Shown: positions 7,684-16,487 of the stretch, one piece after another
Numbering within the stretch: position 1 is the stretch's first letter
How the letters are laid out: the number at the start of each line of letters is the position of its first letter
Source: Treponema succinifaciens DSM 2489
GTDB lineage: Bacteria; Spirochaetota; Spirochaetia; Treponematales; Treponemataceae
Assembly (NCBI RefSeq): GCF_000195275.1
Contig: NC_015385.1
Location: 992,001-1,056,000, forward strand
Direction of reading: 5' to 3'
Length of the DNA: 64,000 nt
The notes under the pieces: generated by a model
What the model saw: only the letters and a program-made list of their open reading frames with translations
Told to the model about the DNA's origin: nothing
Databases searched by the model: none
Translations under genes and position numbers: made by a program

Positions 7684-8700
7684 ATGGCGAAATTACGGAT
7701 TAAATATTTTGGACCAATAACAGAAGGTTTTGATTCAGAAGATGGTTTTATAGACTTTAGAAAATTAACTCTTTTTATTGGTGAACAGGGGACTGGAAAA
7801 AGTACCGTCGCAAAATTATTCTCTTTATGCAGTTGGCTTAAAAAGGCCTTTTTTTTCGTGGTGATTATGATGTAGCCTCTTTTGGAACTTTGGATTTCTA
7901 TGAAATTTGCAGAAATCAGCTTCTGGAAGATTCTTTTACTGAAAAAATAGAATTGGAATATGCAGGAAACGCCTGTCATTTTTGGTTTAAAAAAGATGCT
8001 TTTTTGGCAGAAGAAATAAAGGTTTCAAGAAATAAATACAAGCGTCCTAAAATAATGTATATACCGTCGGAAAGAAATGTCCTTTCTGTTGTAAAGAATA
8101 TTGAAGAACTCGATAACCTTCCGCTTTCTGGTTACAAGGCTCTTGTAAATAAATCAAGCGGAGAAACTTTTATTTTGGAAGAAAAATCTGGGAGAGCACT
8201 TCCTCTTGTATGTGCCTACAGCGGATTATAGTCAATTTTTCCATCTGCATTGGTAACATCGTATCTTGCTGCACAGTCAGAATTGGAAAGGTTCATGACA
8301 TCTGGAATTTCAAAGAGCGTTTCAAATGGAACTCTTGCCGAAATAACAACGGTTGCGAATAAATATACAAATTCATTTTTTTCTAAATGTTGTGGAAGAA
8401 CCAGCGCAGAATCTGTTTCCAGAATCGCAGATGAAAAATTTGGCTTTTTTTTTTGCTGGAAGCGGCAAATGTTAATGATGAAAACAAAATTGTGATGACG
8501 ACACACAGTTCCTGTGTGCTTTTGTATATAACATTAGCTGCAAAAGCGTATGAACTTATGAACAAAGGTGTTAAATTTGATTTCAGCACGCAAAAACAAA
8601 ACGAACGGCAATAGGAACGCTGCTAAGTAATGACCAGTTTGCAATGCACAATGTGTAATCTCTTTATTCTCTTGGACATTTGCTGTCCTGGGAGATTCAA
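7684..8700 (+). pseudogene. AAA-family ATPase, broken by frameshifts, a stop codon and an insertion sequence
   Basis: A Walker A motif GEQGTGKST lies near the start (LTLFIGEQGTGKSTVAKLF). The frame then breaks in a T8 run (about 7849-7856) and resumes as RGDYDVASFGTLDFYEICRN. It continues through PKIMYIPSERNVLSVV, meets an in-frame TAG at 8229-8231 (SGL-stop-SIFPSALVTS, probably CAG to TAG), shifts again in a T10 run (8445-8454), resumes with NKIVMTTHSSCVLLY (the H-loop region), shifts again near 8590-8600 and is cut by the insertion sequence at 8701. It resembles stand-alone AAA ATPases of the OLD/AAA_15 type often found in defence modules. At least four lesions make it non-functional. Confidence 0.85.
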
Positions 8701-8721
8701 CAGGGCAAACGCATGTAAAAA
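8701..8721 (+). repeat. Left terminal inverted repeat of the ISAs1-type element
   Basis: Starts CAGGGCAAACGCATG and continues with TAAAAA; exact reverse complement of the right end. Confidence 0.95.
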
Positions 8722-8755
8722 CACTTTCTGATAAAATTACAGAAAGTGTGAAATT

Positions 8756-9887
8756 TTAAAGGAGCCTTAAAACCGTTTGGCGGAACTGGCGGTTTTCCCG
8801 AAACCAGATCGTGCGCTTGCTTAAACTGTCCTGTTTTTTATTCTCCGGTTTTTCTGCTTGGCGTAAGATATTTAATGCAAGCCGGCGCATAACTGTCATG
8901 TTTTCCGGACTATGATCCTTTCGGTGCCTTTTGTAGTCCTCATTGAAAGTCATATCAAGACACCAGTGAAGGCGGTTTTCAATTCCCCAGTGTAGTCGAA
9001 TTGATTTTTTCACAAGTTCAATGTTATCAAGTGAAGTTAGAAAAAACCTGACGTCTGTGGAAGTTTTTCCATTTACAGTCCGTTCTTCCCGTGCCATGGC
9101 AACAGCCTTAAGTCCTGGCCATTCATCTTTATTCTCCAGCCACGACAGGTTCGTGCAGAGGTAATATTGCCTGTTTTCAATTCGTCCATGGTCAGGATTA
9201 CATTCCTTTTCGCTTTTTATAACTCCGTATTTTGCAAGCTCCTTTTCATCCATAGAGAAAAAATCTTTTACGGCTTCGTGTGTCGTGCTTTGATTTCCTT
9301 TCAAAGAAAGAACATAGTCTGCTTTTTTTTTCCTTAATTTTCTCGCAGATTTTTTTCTGGCAGCCCATTGCATCGATTGTGATTATCATTCCCCTTATAT
9401 CAATCAGTTCCAAAAGCTCAGGAATTGCAGTGATTTCATTTGACTTTTCATCTGTCTTTACCTGCCCAAGAATGAGGGACAGTTCATCTGCCCATGCACT
9501 TACATTGTGAATTCCCTTTGCTCCCGTGACCTTGTTTGAGCCGCACACCGTCTTTCCGTCGATGGCAACAATTGTTCTGTCCGGTTCAATTTTTACTTTT
9601 TCGTAAATTCCATGAGTCCACTTTATAAAAACTTTCTCGATTTTATCTGCGTTCACATTTCTGAAAATCCGGAGAATTGTGTCGGCACTTGGCGGACCTA
9701 ACTCAAACTTCACCAGCCCCTTGATGGACTCTTCCGCTTCCTCCGCCCATTCAGCTATGTGCTCAATGTCCTTGATGCCGCTTAGCAGCCCGAACAAAAC
9801 CAGCAGGAAAATATCAGCCAGTTCAAACTTCCTGCACCTTTTTACTCTAAAATCGTCTATTTCTTCCAGACTTTCTCTTAAAAGCAT
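8756..9887 (-). pseudogene. ISAs1-family DDE transposase, frameshifted
   Basis: The 5' part runs from ATG 9887 (GGTGG four bases before it) and carries the first two catalytic aspartates in IVAIDGKTVCGS and MIITIDAMGCQKK. The frame breaks at a run of nine A on the coding strand (plus-strand T9, 9323-9331) at KIKEKK/ADYVLSLKGNQ. The 3' part carries the catalytic Glu in HWGIENRLHWCLDMTFNED. Joining the frames gives a full-length ISAs1 transposase of about 375 residues. A single-base slip in the A9 run would restore it; programmed frameshifting is possible but is not the rule for this family. Confidence 0.88.
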
Positions 9888-9959
9888 AATTCCACCCAAG
9901 GGGAATTTTACCATTTTGTGCATTTTTTAAATAGTAGTTTAGAGATTTAAAACAAAAAA

Positions 9960-9980
9960 TTTTTACATGCGTTTGCCCTG
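9960..9980 (-). repeat. Right terminal inverted repeat of the ISAs1-type element
   Basis: Ends GCGTTTGCCCTG on the plus strand; exact reverse complement of 8701-8721. Confidence 0.95.
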
Positions 9981-10089
9981 GAATGTATGTAGAAAATTGA
10001 TGTTTAAAACAAGATATAACTGATTTTTGAAACCGTTTAGTTTTGCAATTTTGCTACCAATGATTTTTTGCGTTTGAAAAATCCAAAAT

Positions 10090-10363
10090 CTATTTTATCC
10101 TTATAAATTCTTCATGAATTTTTTTTATAACGGAAGAAGTGATGTTTTGTTCCAACAATGATAAATTTGTTTTTTCTTGAGAAACAGAAATACTTTCTTC
10201 AAAAAGTTGCTTATAGGAAATATTTAGTGCACTGGCAATATTTTGAACAACTTCTAGCGAGGCGGATTTTCTTCCAAGTTCAATTCAAATCCGCTTGAGT
10301 CCAGCCAAATTCTTTTCTTATTTTTCTAATATTGTTTCCTAAAACCAAAAGAATATCTGTCAT
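10090..10363 (-). pseudogene. XRE-type regulator with internal deletion and frameshift
   Basis: The minus strand starts MTDILLVLGNNIRKIRKEFGWTQADLN and then stops. In another frame it resumes as ELGRKSASLEVVQNIASALN, ISYKQLFEESIS and a C-terminal tail to TAG at 10090. A Cro/CI helix-turn-helix normally has about 20 more residues between TQADL and the conserved SLEVVQNIA helix, so the recognition helix has been lost. The breakpoint lies inside an 8-bp inverted repeat (GCGGATTT/AAATCCGC, plus strand about 10262-10294), a plausible deletion site. It is divergent from the first gene of the polysaccharide cluster and shares its promoter region, so it was probably that cluster's regulator. Confidence 0.75.
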
Positions 10364-10376
10364 TAAAATTATTATG

Positions 10377-10421
10377 TTGCTATCAGCAATACTTGAAAAT
10401 TATCTAAAAGCAATTTATAAT
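10377..10421 (+). promoter_or_regulatory. Promoter and candidate operator at the head of the polysaccharide cluster
   Basis: TTGAAA (10393-10398) and TATAAT (10416-10421) with exactly 17 bases between them form a near-consensus promoter. A small palindrome TTGCT-ATC-AGCAA (10377-10389) sits between this promoter and the divergent broken XRE gene; related AGCAAT motifs recur at 10408 and 10432. The palindrome may be the lost regulator's operator. Confidence 0.65.
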
Positions 10422-10451
10422 ATTGAAAATAGCAATATTTAGGAGAAGATT

Positions 10452-10845
10452 TTGACCCGACACGCCATTCTCTGCGGCTGTGCCTCTGACGGATTCACGC
10501 AGAAAAAAATAAACGAAATGTACGATTTTCTCACAAGCAGTTCCGGCGGTGCATGGGCGGAAAAAGAAATTGTGTTTTTCCCGAACGGCGTGAGCGAGGC
10601 GATGCTTTCCTTTGTGCTTGAACGGCTAAAAGCGGATAAGGCTGAACAAATTTTTCTATAATATATGTACTTTGTCGCCGGTTGTGGATGAAGATAAGTC
10701 GGTGTGGCTGGGTGGAGATGAAATTAGAAAAAGCTTGATTGAGGCGTTCTGTGCGGAGGGTCACGGTCAGGTGGTTTATGACTGTGGCAGGGAATTGGTG
10801 AGAGAAGAAGAGGCGGCGATTTTTCAGTTTTGGAGGTCCTTGTGA
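10452..10845 (+). pseudogene. Frameshifted small protein of unknown function at the head of the polysaccharide operon
   Basis: TTG 10452 follows GGAG by six bases. The first frame reads MTRHAILCGCASDGF and so on, and stops at 10659-10661. Removing one T from the T5 run just before gives a continuous frame through QIFYNICTLSPVVDEDKSV, VVYDCGRELVREEEAA and a TGA at 10843-10845 that overlaps the next gene's GTG. The alternation of a hydrophobic strand (HAILCGC), a helix-rich middle and a second strand followed by a Cys (VVYDC) is faintly reminiscent of a caspase-like fold, but I do not recognise the family and the usual His motif is not visible. The frameshift may be mutation, phase variation or a sequencing error in a short T run. 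Confidence 0.6.
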
Positions 10846-13043
10846 AAAATAAAAAAAGTAATAACTTAGGAGTATTTATTTTTCTACTTTTTTTAGGATT
10901 TCTTTTTAGTGTTTTTGCAGTTGTTCTTTGTAAATATTCATTAAATTTTTCGAATCCATTTCCAATTATACTTTCAATTAGAAGTGGATGTGAAATTGAA
11001 CATATAGATTTTTCTAGTATGCAGACTCTGTATTTTTCATTTTTTCTTGGCATAATAGGAATTTATTTTACAGTTTTAAGTATTTTATTAAATGCAAGAC
11101 CAGAACTTTCTATTGGAAATTATTTTTTTTATGTAAAAAATAATTTGTTGTTGTTTCTTTCTGTCTTTACATTTTTAATTGCACTTTTAAATTTAATAAT
11201 ACCTTATTTAAGTATTGAAAGAAAAGTTGGTTTTAATTTTCAGGTCTTTAGTATTTTTGAACTTATATTTTTTATACCTTTTTTATTTAGAACACTTTTT
11301 TATATGGAAAATAAAAAATTATGTGCAAAATTATATAAAAAAATTGTTTCTGCCAAAGAAGCTAATATCGATTCTGATATTTCTTTAAAATTCTATTTTG
11401 ATTTTGTTTATCCTTCATTTCTTGAAAATTCTTTTTCAGTTTTTGATTCAATGCATGAACTTCAAGAAAAAAGAGTAATTCCTGATTACTTAGATTGCAA
11501 TGTTTTAAATATACTTCTTTCTGATTTTGAATTTAAAAGCAATTATGTTGTTTTAAAGCAAGCGTTAAAGAAAATAGGTGGATATATTACTGCTTATTCA
11601 GGCTCAATAAATTTCGGTACTGGTATAACATTGAAACGTAATAATTTAGTAACTTATATAGAAAAATATGAACTTCTATATTTTAAATTATATGAACAAT
11701 TGTTTTTTTGTAATCAAGTTGAATATCCATACATTTTGGAGGCTGTTGGATTTATAAAAGATTTTCTAACAGATGGAAAAAATAAAGTAAATAATAAAAT
11801 TCTATTCAGCAATTTTTTCAATATATATAAAAGTATTCTTATAAACTCTAAAAGAATGGTTGTGTTTTCAATGTTTAAATGTGATTCTGTGAACATTCAT
11901 TCTCATATTCACGATTTTATGATTTTATCTCAAAGTCTTGAAATGAATTATTGTGAAGAGAATCTTGAACTATTGGAAATGCATGAAAAATTTCTTATAG
12001 ATATTTTTACACATATAATAAATTTAGTACAAATGCAAAGAATTGATAAAAATAATCTGATTTTTGTTTATAGAGGATTAGAACATATAAAAAAAATTGA
12101 TTTATTCTATATTGATTTTGAGCCATACTTCGAAATATTACCAAGTATTGCGTGGCATAATATTAAGTATTCAAGAAATTATTACATTTCGATTCTTCTT
12201 GTTCTTTGCAAAAATAAAAATGAAGAATTTTACAATGAGACTTTAAATAAAATTATTTATAAAAACAATGGAACATCTGATTTAAATACTGTATACAACA
12301 TATTAAAAGAAAATATTGAATTGATTACAGAAGATGATTTATCATTGTTTTTTAGTACAGATGAAATTTTGAAATCTTTAAAATTTGTAAAAAATGATAT
12401 TGATTCAAAAGTACGTAATATAAAAACTGTAGAAATAGAATCCTTAAAAAATATTGATGTATCATCAGAATTATCAACAGCTATTGAAAAACTAAAAAAT
12501 GAATTGAAAATATCTCTTAGACAATTATTAAAAGAAGAATCGGATGGAATAGAAAATGATTCTTTTTATTTTCCATTCAAATTTGATTTTAATGTAAAGC
12601 TGTTAAGCGAGCATTTTTTCGAGACTTATACATTTGATTTCTTAAAAGAAACTCTTTGGAAAGTTATTTGTAGTCATTTTATAAAAAATACTGAAAAAAT
12701 AAAAATTTCTTCAATCAGAGAAATTTCTAATCTGGAAAATGAAAATAAAATCTTTGTTTCGCCAAATTGTTTTGATTCATTAATTGCAGATAAAAAATTT
12801 CAGTTCAATGGTAGTCAAATAAATTTTGATAATAAAAAAATCGAAACAATTTATATTAATGAAAACAATAAATATATTATTCCTTTTTCTGAAATTAAAA
12901 AGAAAATTTTTTTAACAGATATAATAGATTTTCAAAATAAATCTGAAAAAAACATTGAGAATGGAAATGTTATTATAACTGTAACATTTCATTTAGTTAT
13001 AAAAGAAACTGAGGAAAAATCAAAAGTTTATATTCTAAATTAA
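10842..13043 (+). CDS. Large membrane protein of unknown function
   Basis: A 733-residue protein with four hydrophobic segments in residues ~10-165 (for example VFIFLLFLGFLFSVFAVVL and LYFSFFLGIIGIYFTVLSIL) and a long, Lys/Asn/Ile-rich, probably cytoplasmic remainder without recognisable enzymatic motifs. I start at GTG 10842 because GGAGGT lies just before it; the frame extends four codons further to a TTG that overlaps that site. It is translationally coupled to the frameshifted gene before it and is followed after three bases by the flippase gene. The DNA is markedly more AT-rich than housekeeping genes in the window, suggesting transfer. It could be a polysaccharide-assembly accessory protein or unrelated cargo. 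Confidence 0.6.
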   Translation: MKNKKSNNLGVFIFLLFLGFLFSVFAVVLCKYSLNFSNPFPIILSIRSGCEIEHIDFSSMQTLYFSFFLGIIGIYFTVLSILLNARPELSIGNYFFYVKNNLLLFLSVFTFLIALLNLIIPYLSIERKVGFNFQVFSIFELIFFIPFLFRTLFYMENKKLCAKLYKKIVSAKEANIDSDISLKFYFDFVYPSFLENSFSVFDSMHELQEKRVIPDYLDCNVLNILLSDFEFKSNYVVLKQALKKIGGYITAYSGSINFGTGITLKRNNLVTYIEKYELLYFKLYEQLFFCNQVEYPYILEAVGFIKDFLTDGKNKVNNKILFSNFFNIYKSILINSKRMVVFSMFKCDSVNIHSHIHDFMILSQSLEMNYCEENLELLEMHEKFLIDIFTHIINLVQMQRIDKNNLIFVYRGLEHIKKIDLFYIDFEPYFEILPSIAWHNIKYSRNYYISILLVLCKNKNEEFYNETLNKIIYKNNGTSDLNTVYNILKENIELITEDDLSLFFSTDEILKSLKFVKNDIDSKVRNIKTVEIESLKNIDVSSELSTAIEKLKNELKISLRQLLKEESDGIENDSFYFPFKFDFNVKLLSEHFFETYTFDFLKETLWKVICSHFIKNTEKIKISSIREISNLENENKIFVSPNCFDSLIADKKFQFNGSQINFDNKKIETIYINENNKYIIPFSEIKKKIFLTDIIDFQNKSEKNIENGNVIITVTFHLVIKETEEKSKVYILN

Positions 13044-13046
13044 AAA

Positions 13047-14564
13047 ATGCCAAGTACAGCAAAAAAGATTACATTAAATACATTTTTTCTCTATGCGCGT
13101 CAGATTCTCAATATATTTGTAAGCCTGTATACGGTAAGAATTGTATTAAATATATTGGGAACAGAAGATTATGGCATTTACAATGTTATTGCTGGAATTG
13201 TTGCGACTTTGGGATTTATTAATAATTCTATGTCAAATGCCAGCCAGCGTTATTTTTCTTTTGAGATTGGAAAAAATAGCAATGGACTTTCAAAGCTTTT
13301 CTCAATGACAATCATGAGTTATATAGGAATTGCTGTTGTAATTGTTTTGCTTTCAGAGAGCATAGGACTCTGGTATGTTTCAGAGAAAATGATTATTTCA
13401 GAAGGAAGAGGTGAGGCGGTTGTTCTTTCATTTCAGTGTGTTATTGCAACTTTTGTATTTTCTTTTATGTCATCTCCTTTTACCGCGTTAATAATTTCAA
13501 ATGAGAATATGTTTGTTTTTTCTTTTGTCAGTGTATTTGAATCACTTGCAAAATTGATAATGACGGTAGTTTTGACAAAAGTGAATTTTGATAAGCTTAT
13601 TCTTTATAGTTTTTTAATGATTTTTCCATCTGCAATTTCATTTTTTATTTATATGCTTTTTTGCTTTCTTAAATATAAAAATGTAAAGCTTATAAAATAC
13701 TGGAATTGGAGTCAAATATGTGGTATGTACATTTATACATTCTCCAATTTGGGTGGCTCAATAATAAATATTTTTAAAATTCAGATTTTGAATGTTTTTA
13801 TAAACCAAAGGTTTAATTCTAAAGTTGTTGCGGCGAGGGGAATTGCGACAAACATAAGTGGGATAATACAAAGTTTTTCAATAAATTTCTCTACTGCGAT
13901 AAGCCCATTTGTTACTAAGCAGTTTGCACAAAACAGAAAAAAGGAACTATATGATTTTTTGATTTTATCATGCAAGATCAGTTATTTTATAAATTTTGTT
14001 ATTGGTCTTCCTGCGTTTTTAGAAATGGAATATCTCTTGAATATTTGGCTGAAAATTCCGCCTGAATATTCTGTTATCTTTTCAAAATTGATAATAGTCG
14101 ATTGTTGCATAGATTCTCTGACATTGCCTTTGATGGTTGGAATTCAGGCAACTGGAAAAATCTCAAAATATGTTTTTTCTATGTCTGTCTTTAACTTGTT
14201 GTATCTTCCTATCTGCCTTATTCTTTTCCATTTAGGTTTTGATGCAACTTCGGCATTAATAGTATCTCCTGTGTTCACATTTTTTTCTATTTTTATACGT
14301 ATTTTTTACATTTGTAAAAATATGGATTATAAATTCATAAATCTTATATTTAAAATATTAATTCCTGTGATTTTAGTTTCTGTAATTTCATTTTTTATAA
14401 TGTTTGTTTTTACAGGATTTTTTGTCCAGTCATTCTTCAGACTTTGCGAAACCACTGCTGTTTCTCTTATTGTAAATGTGATTTTGATATTGTCATTTGG
14501 ACTTAATAGAAATGAAAAATTTTCTGTTTTCTCAAAAATAAAGGCAAGATTGGAGAAGAATTGA
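13047..14564 (+). CDS. Wzx-like polysaccharide flippase
   Basis: A 505-residue integral membrane protein of the MOP/PST flippase superfamily with about 12-14 hydrophobic helices. The N-terminal segment (NTFFLYARQILNIFVSLYTV, LGTEDYGIYNVIAGI) and the GSIINIFKIQILNVFINQRF region near residue 235 are typical of O-antigen/capsule repeat-unit exporters. It would move lipid-linked oligosaccharide across the inner membrane. It sits inside an operon of glycosyltransferases and a polymerase, which fits a Wzx/Wzy-type pathway. No strong Shine-Dalgarno sequence precedes it, and it is probably coupled to the gene before. Confidence 0.9.
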   Translation: MPSTAKKITLNTFFLYARQILNIFVSLYTVRIVLNILGTEDYGIYNVIAGIVATLGFINNSMSNASQRYFSFEIGKNSNGLSKLFSMTIMSYIGIAVVIVLLSESIGLWYVSEKMIISEGRGEAVVLSFQCVIATFVFSFMSSPFTALIISNENMFVFSFVSVFESLAKLIMTVVLTKVNFDKLILYSFLMIFPSAISFFIYMLFCFLKYKNVKLIKYWNWSQICGMYIYTFSNLGGSIINIFKIQILNVFINQRFNSKVVAARGIATNISGIIQSFSINFSTAISPFVTKQFAQNRKKELYDFLILSCKISYFINFVIGLPAFLEMEYLLNIWLKIPPEYSVIFSKLIIVDCCIDSLTLPLMVGIQATGKISKYVFSMSVFNLLYLPICLILFHLGFDATSALIVSPVFTFFSIFIRIFYICKNMDYKFINLIFKILIPVILVSVISFFIMFVFTGFFVQSFFRLCETTAVSLIVNVILILSFGLNRNEKFSVFSKIKARLEKN

Positions 14565-14565
14565 T

Positions 14566-15465
14566 ATGAATATTTATATAGAAAAACTAAAAACGGAATA
14601 CTCTCCTGAACTTTTGCCGTTTACATTTAATCAGACAGGAATGCTGTATGATGATTCAAATTATATTCTTTTTTGGGAAGATAAAGAAAGTTGTGGAAAA
14701 GTTGGATTTCACGTTGAAAATAAAACAATATTTATGCAGTCATGTCTTGTTGATTTTTATGATAAAGATACTTTTAAGAAAATTATAAAGTATATTTTCA
14801 AAACTCTACGACCAAAGGCAATAGAATGCCATTATTCTCTTTTTAACTTTTTTTATAATTTACATTCGGATCATAATTATTCAATAGAGCTTCCTTCAAA
14901 TTTTAATGAATTGCTTTTAAGAGAAGACAGAAAAAAGAGATACAACCTAAAACGAGAAAGACGAATTCTTTTTGAGATGGGAGTTTCGTTTCGGGAATTA
15001 CTTGCTTGTGAATTTGAAAATGCAGTTAAAATCTTTTTTGCACAAAAGCGGGTTACACATAATAGAGATTGGGGGCTATCACCTAATGATTTCTTGAAAT
15101 GGCTAAATATTACAAATATTTATGTTCTTGAAAAGAATGGAGATTTTATTGCCTTTGCAATGTCAGATGAGCATTTCAAAAAAGTTATTTTTGAACAGAC
15201 AAGTTATGACATAAAATGGAAAAAATATTCACCTGGTTCTGTTATTTATCTTTGTTTTCTTGAAAAGATGATAGAGAAAGGCTATTCAGAAATTTTTCTC
15301 GGGGGGGGGCGACATGAATATAAAAAAATGCTTGGAAGTAGAGAGGATTTCACATTTAATGGTGAAATTTCAAGACATTATATTGTTAAGGGATTTTACA
15401 ACTTTATTCATGGTATAGCTTCTAAAGCAAAACATATATTTGTAAAGGTAGAAAATAAAAAATGA
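14566..15465 (+). CDS. GNAT/FemAB-like acyltransferase of the polysaccharide cluster
   Basis: A 299-residue protein of the GNAT fold in its FemAB/CelD-like form. The centre (REDRKKRYNLKRERRILFE) resembles the region before the acetyltransferase domain, and EIFLGGGRHEYKKMLGS near residues 244-260 is the conserved C-terminal motif. It probably acylates or aminoacylates a sugar or lipid carrier in surface polysaccharide synthesis. The three glycines are encoded by an uninterrupted run of nine G (15301-15309); gain or loss of one G would abolish the last ~50 residues. The gene begins one base after the flippase stop and overlaps the next gene. Confidence 0.75.
   Translation: MNIYIEKLKTEYSPELLPFTFNQTGMLYDDSNYILFWEDKESCGKVGFHVENKTIFMQSCLVDFYDKDTFKKIIKYIFKTLRPKAIECHYSLFNFFYNLHSDHNYSIELPSNFNELLLREDRKKRYNLKRERRILFEMGVSFRELLACEFENAVKIFFAQKRVTHNRDWGLSPNDFLKWLNITNIYVLEKNGDFIAFAMSDEHFKKVIFEQTSYDIKWKKYSPGSVIYLCFLEKMIEKGYSEIFLGGGRHEYKKMLGSREDFTFNGEISRHYIVKGFYNFIHGIASKAKHIFVKVENKK
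15301..15309 (+). repeat. G9 homopolymer inside the GNAT/FemAB-like gene
   Basis: Nine consecutive G encode Gly-Gly-Gly within a conserved motif. In this sequence the gene is in frame. Tracts of this kind are typical slipped-strand phase-variation sites, including those described in Treponema. Confidence 0.9.
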
Positions 15466-16487
15466 AAACAGGAATAATTACTTTTCACGATACAACTAAT
15501 TATGGTGCTAATCTTCAGGCATACTCTCTTTTTAAGGCTGTTAAAAATCTTGGGTATGAGTGCGAAATAATAAATTATCAATGCGAAAACATAATAAAAA
15601 GAGAACTTCCGTTTATAAATATACATGGTTCAGTGAGAAATTTTATAGGCTCTCTAGTTCGCTATCCTAAACGTGCTATAAAGCATTTTAATTTGTGCCG
15701 GTTTATAAAAAGTCATGAGAGACTTTCTCAAAAAATCTACACAAGAAAAAATATATCTGAAGCAAATTCTGTATATGATAATTTTATTGTTGGAAGTGAT
15801 ATTTTATGGAATCTTTCAATTTCGGGAAATGATTTTTCATATTTTCTTGATTTTGCTGGTGATAATAAAGGTAAATTTTCTTATGCAACTTCAATTGGAG
15901 AACCATGGACTGAAAAAGAAAAATCAGAAATAAAGAAATGGCTTTCAAGATTTGATGAAATCGCAGTTAGAGAAAAAGAAGCTGTAGATTGGGTAAATGA
16001 ATTATCAGAAAAAAAAGCGAATTTGGTTTGTGATCCTACGATGCTTATAGAACCAGAAGAATGGGAACATTTTACAAAGAAACAGAAGTTCGGGAAATAT
16101 GTCCTTATCTATTTACCGAATGAAAAATGCCAAGCAGATGCTAGAAATTTTGCAAGAGCTAATAATTTGAAGATTGTTGAATTAAAATTTTATGATTCGA
16201 TAGAAATTTTTCTTTCTAAAATAAAATATGCAGAATATATTTTCACAGGATCATATCATGGTTTTTTGTTTTCTTTGTATTTTCATACAAATATAATGTT
16301 CTATAATTTTCAGGATACTTCCAGAATGAGGTTTCTGGCGGAAAAATTCAATATAGAGAATCATGATGCAACAAATATTTTAGAGATAAAAGAAATTCCA
16401 GAAATTAACTGGGACTTAGTGGATAGAATTAGGGAAGAATTTCAAGATTCTTCATTGGATTATCTAAAAGGAATCTTGAAAAAATGA
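15462..16487 (+). CDS. Polysaccharide pyruvyl transferase family protein
   Basis: A 341-residue protein with the family's N-terminus (GIITFHDTTNYGANLQAYSL), the central FIVGSDILWNLS block and the DPTMLIEPEEW segment, ending with the SYHGFLFSLYF motif. Members transfer pyruvate from phosphoenolpyruvate onto a sugar hydroxyl, adding a negatively charged ketal to cell-surface polymers. It overlaps its neighbours by 4 bases on each side. Pairing with an FrhB-like Fe-S protein, as here, recurs in many capsule/O-antigen clusters, though the joint chemistry is not established. Confidence 0.88.
   Translation: MKTGIITFHDTTNYGANLQAYSLFKAVKNLGYECEIINYQCENIIKRELPFINIHGSVRNFIGSLVRYPKRAIKHFNLCRFIKSHERLSQKIYTRKNISEANSVYDNFIVGSDILWNLSISGNDFSYFLDFAGDNKGKFSYATSIGEPWTEKEKSEIKKWLSRFDEIAVREKEAVDWVNELSEKKANLVCDPTMLIEPEEWEHFTKKQKFGKYVLIYLPNEKCQADARNFARANNLKIVELKFYDSIEIFLSKIKYAEYIFTGSYHGFLFSLYFHTNIMFYNFQDTSRMRFLAEKFNIENHDATNILEIKEIPEINWDLVDRIREEFQDSSLDYLKGILKK

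Larger units (their letters stand above)
8701..9980 (-). mobile_element. ISAs1-type insertion sequence, 1280 bp
   Basis: Bounded by perfect 21-bp inverted repeats beginning CAGGGCAAACGCATG (8701-8721 and 9960-9980) and filled by one transposase gene in two frames on the minus strand. The flanks (GGAGATTCAA on the left, GAATGTATGT on the right) show no convincing target duplication, so flanking DNA may have rearranged after insertion. The outer 14 bases of its ends are shared with the two small MITE-like elements at 29049 and 41842. Confidence 0.9.

Noticed and set aside
8691-9990. Target-site duplication around the ISAs1-type element
   Set aside because: Flanks GGAGATTCAA and GAATGTATGT do not match over 8-10 bases.
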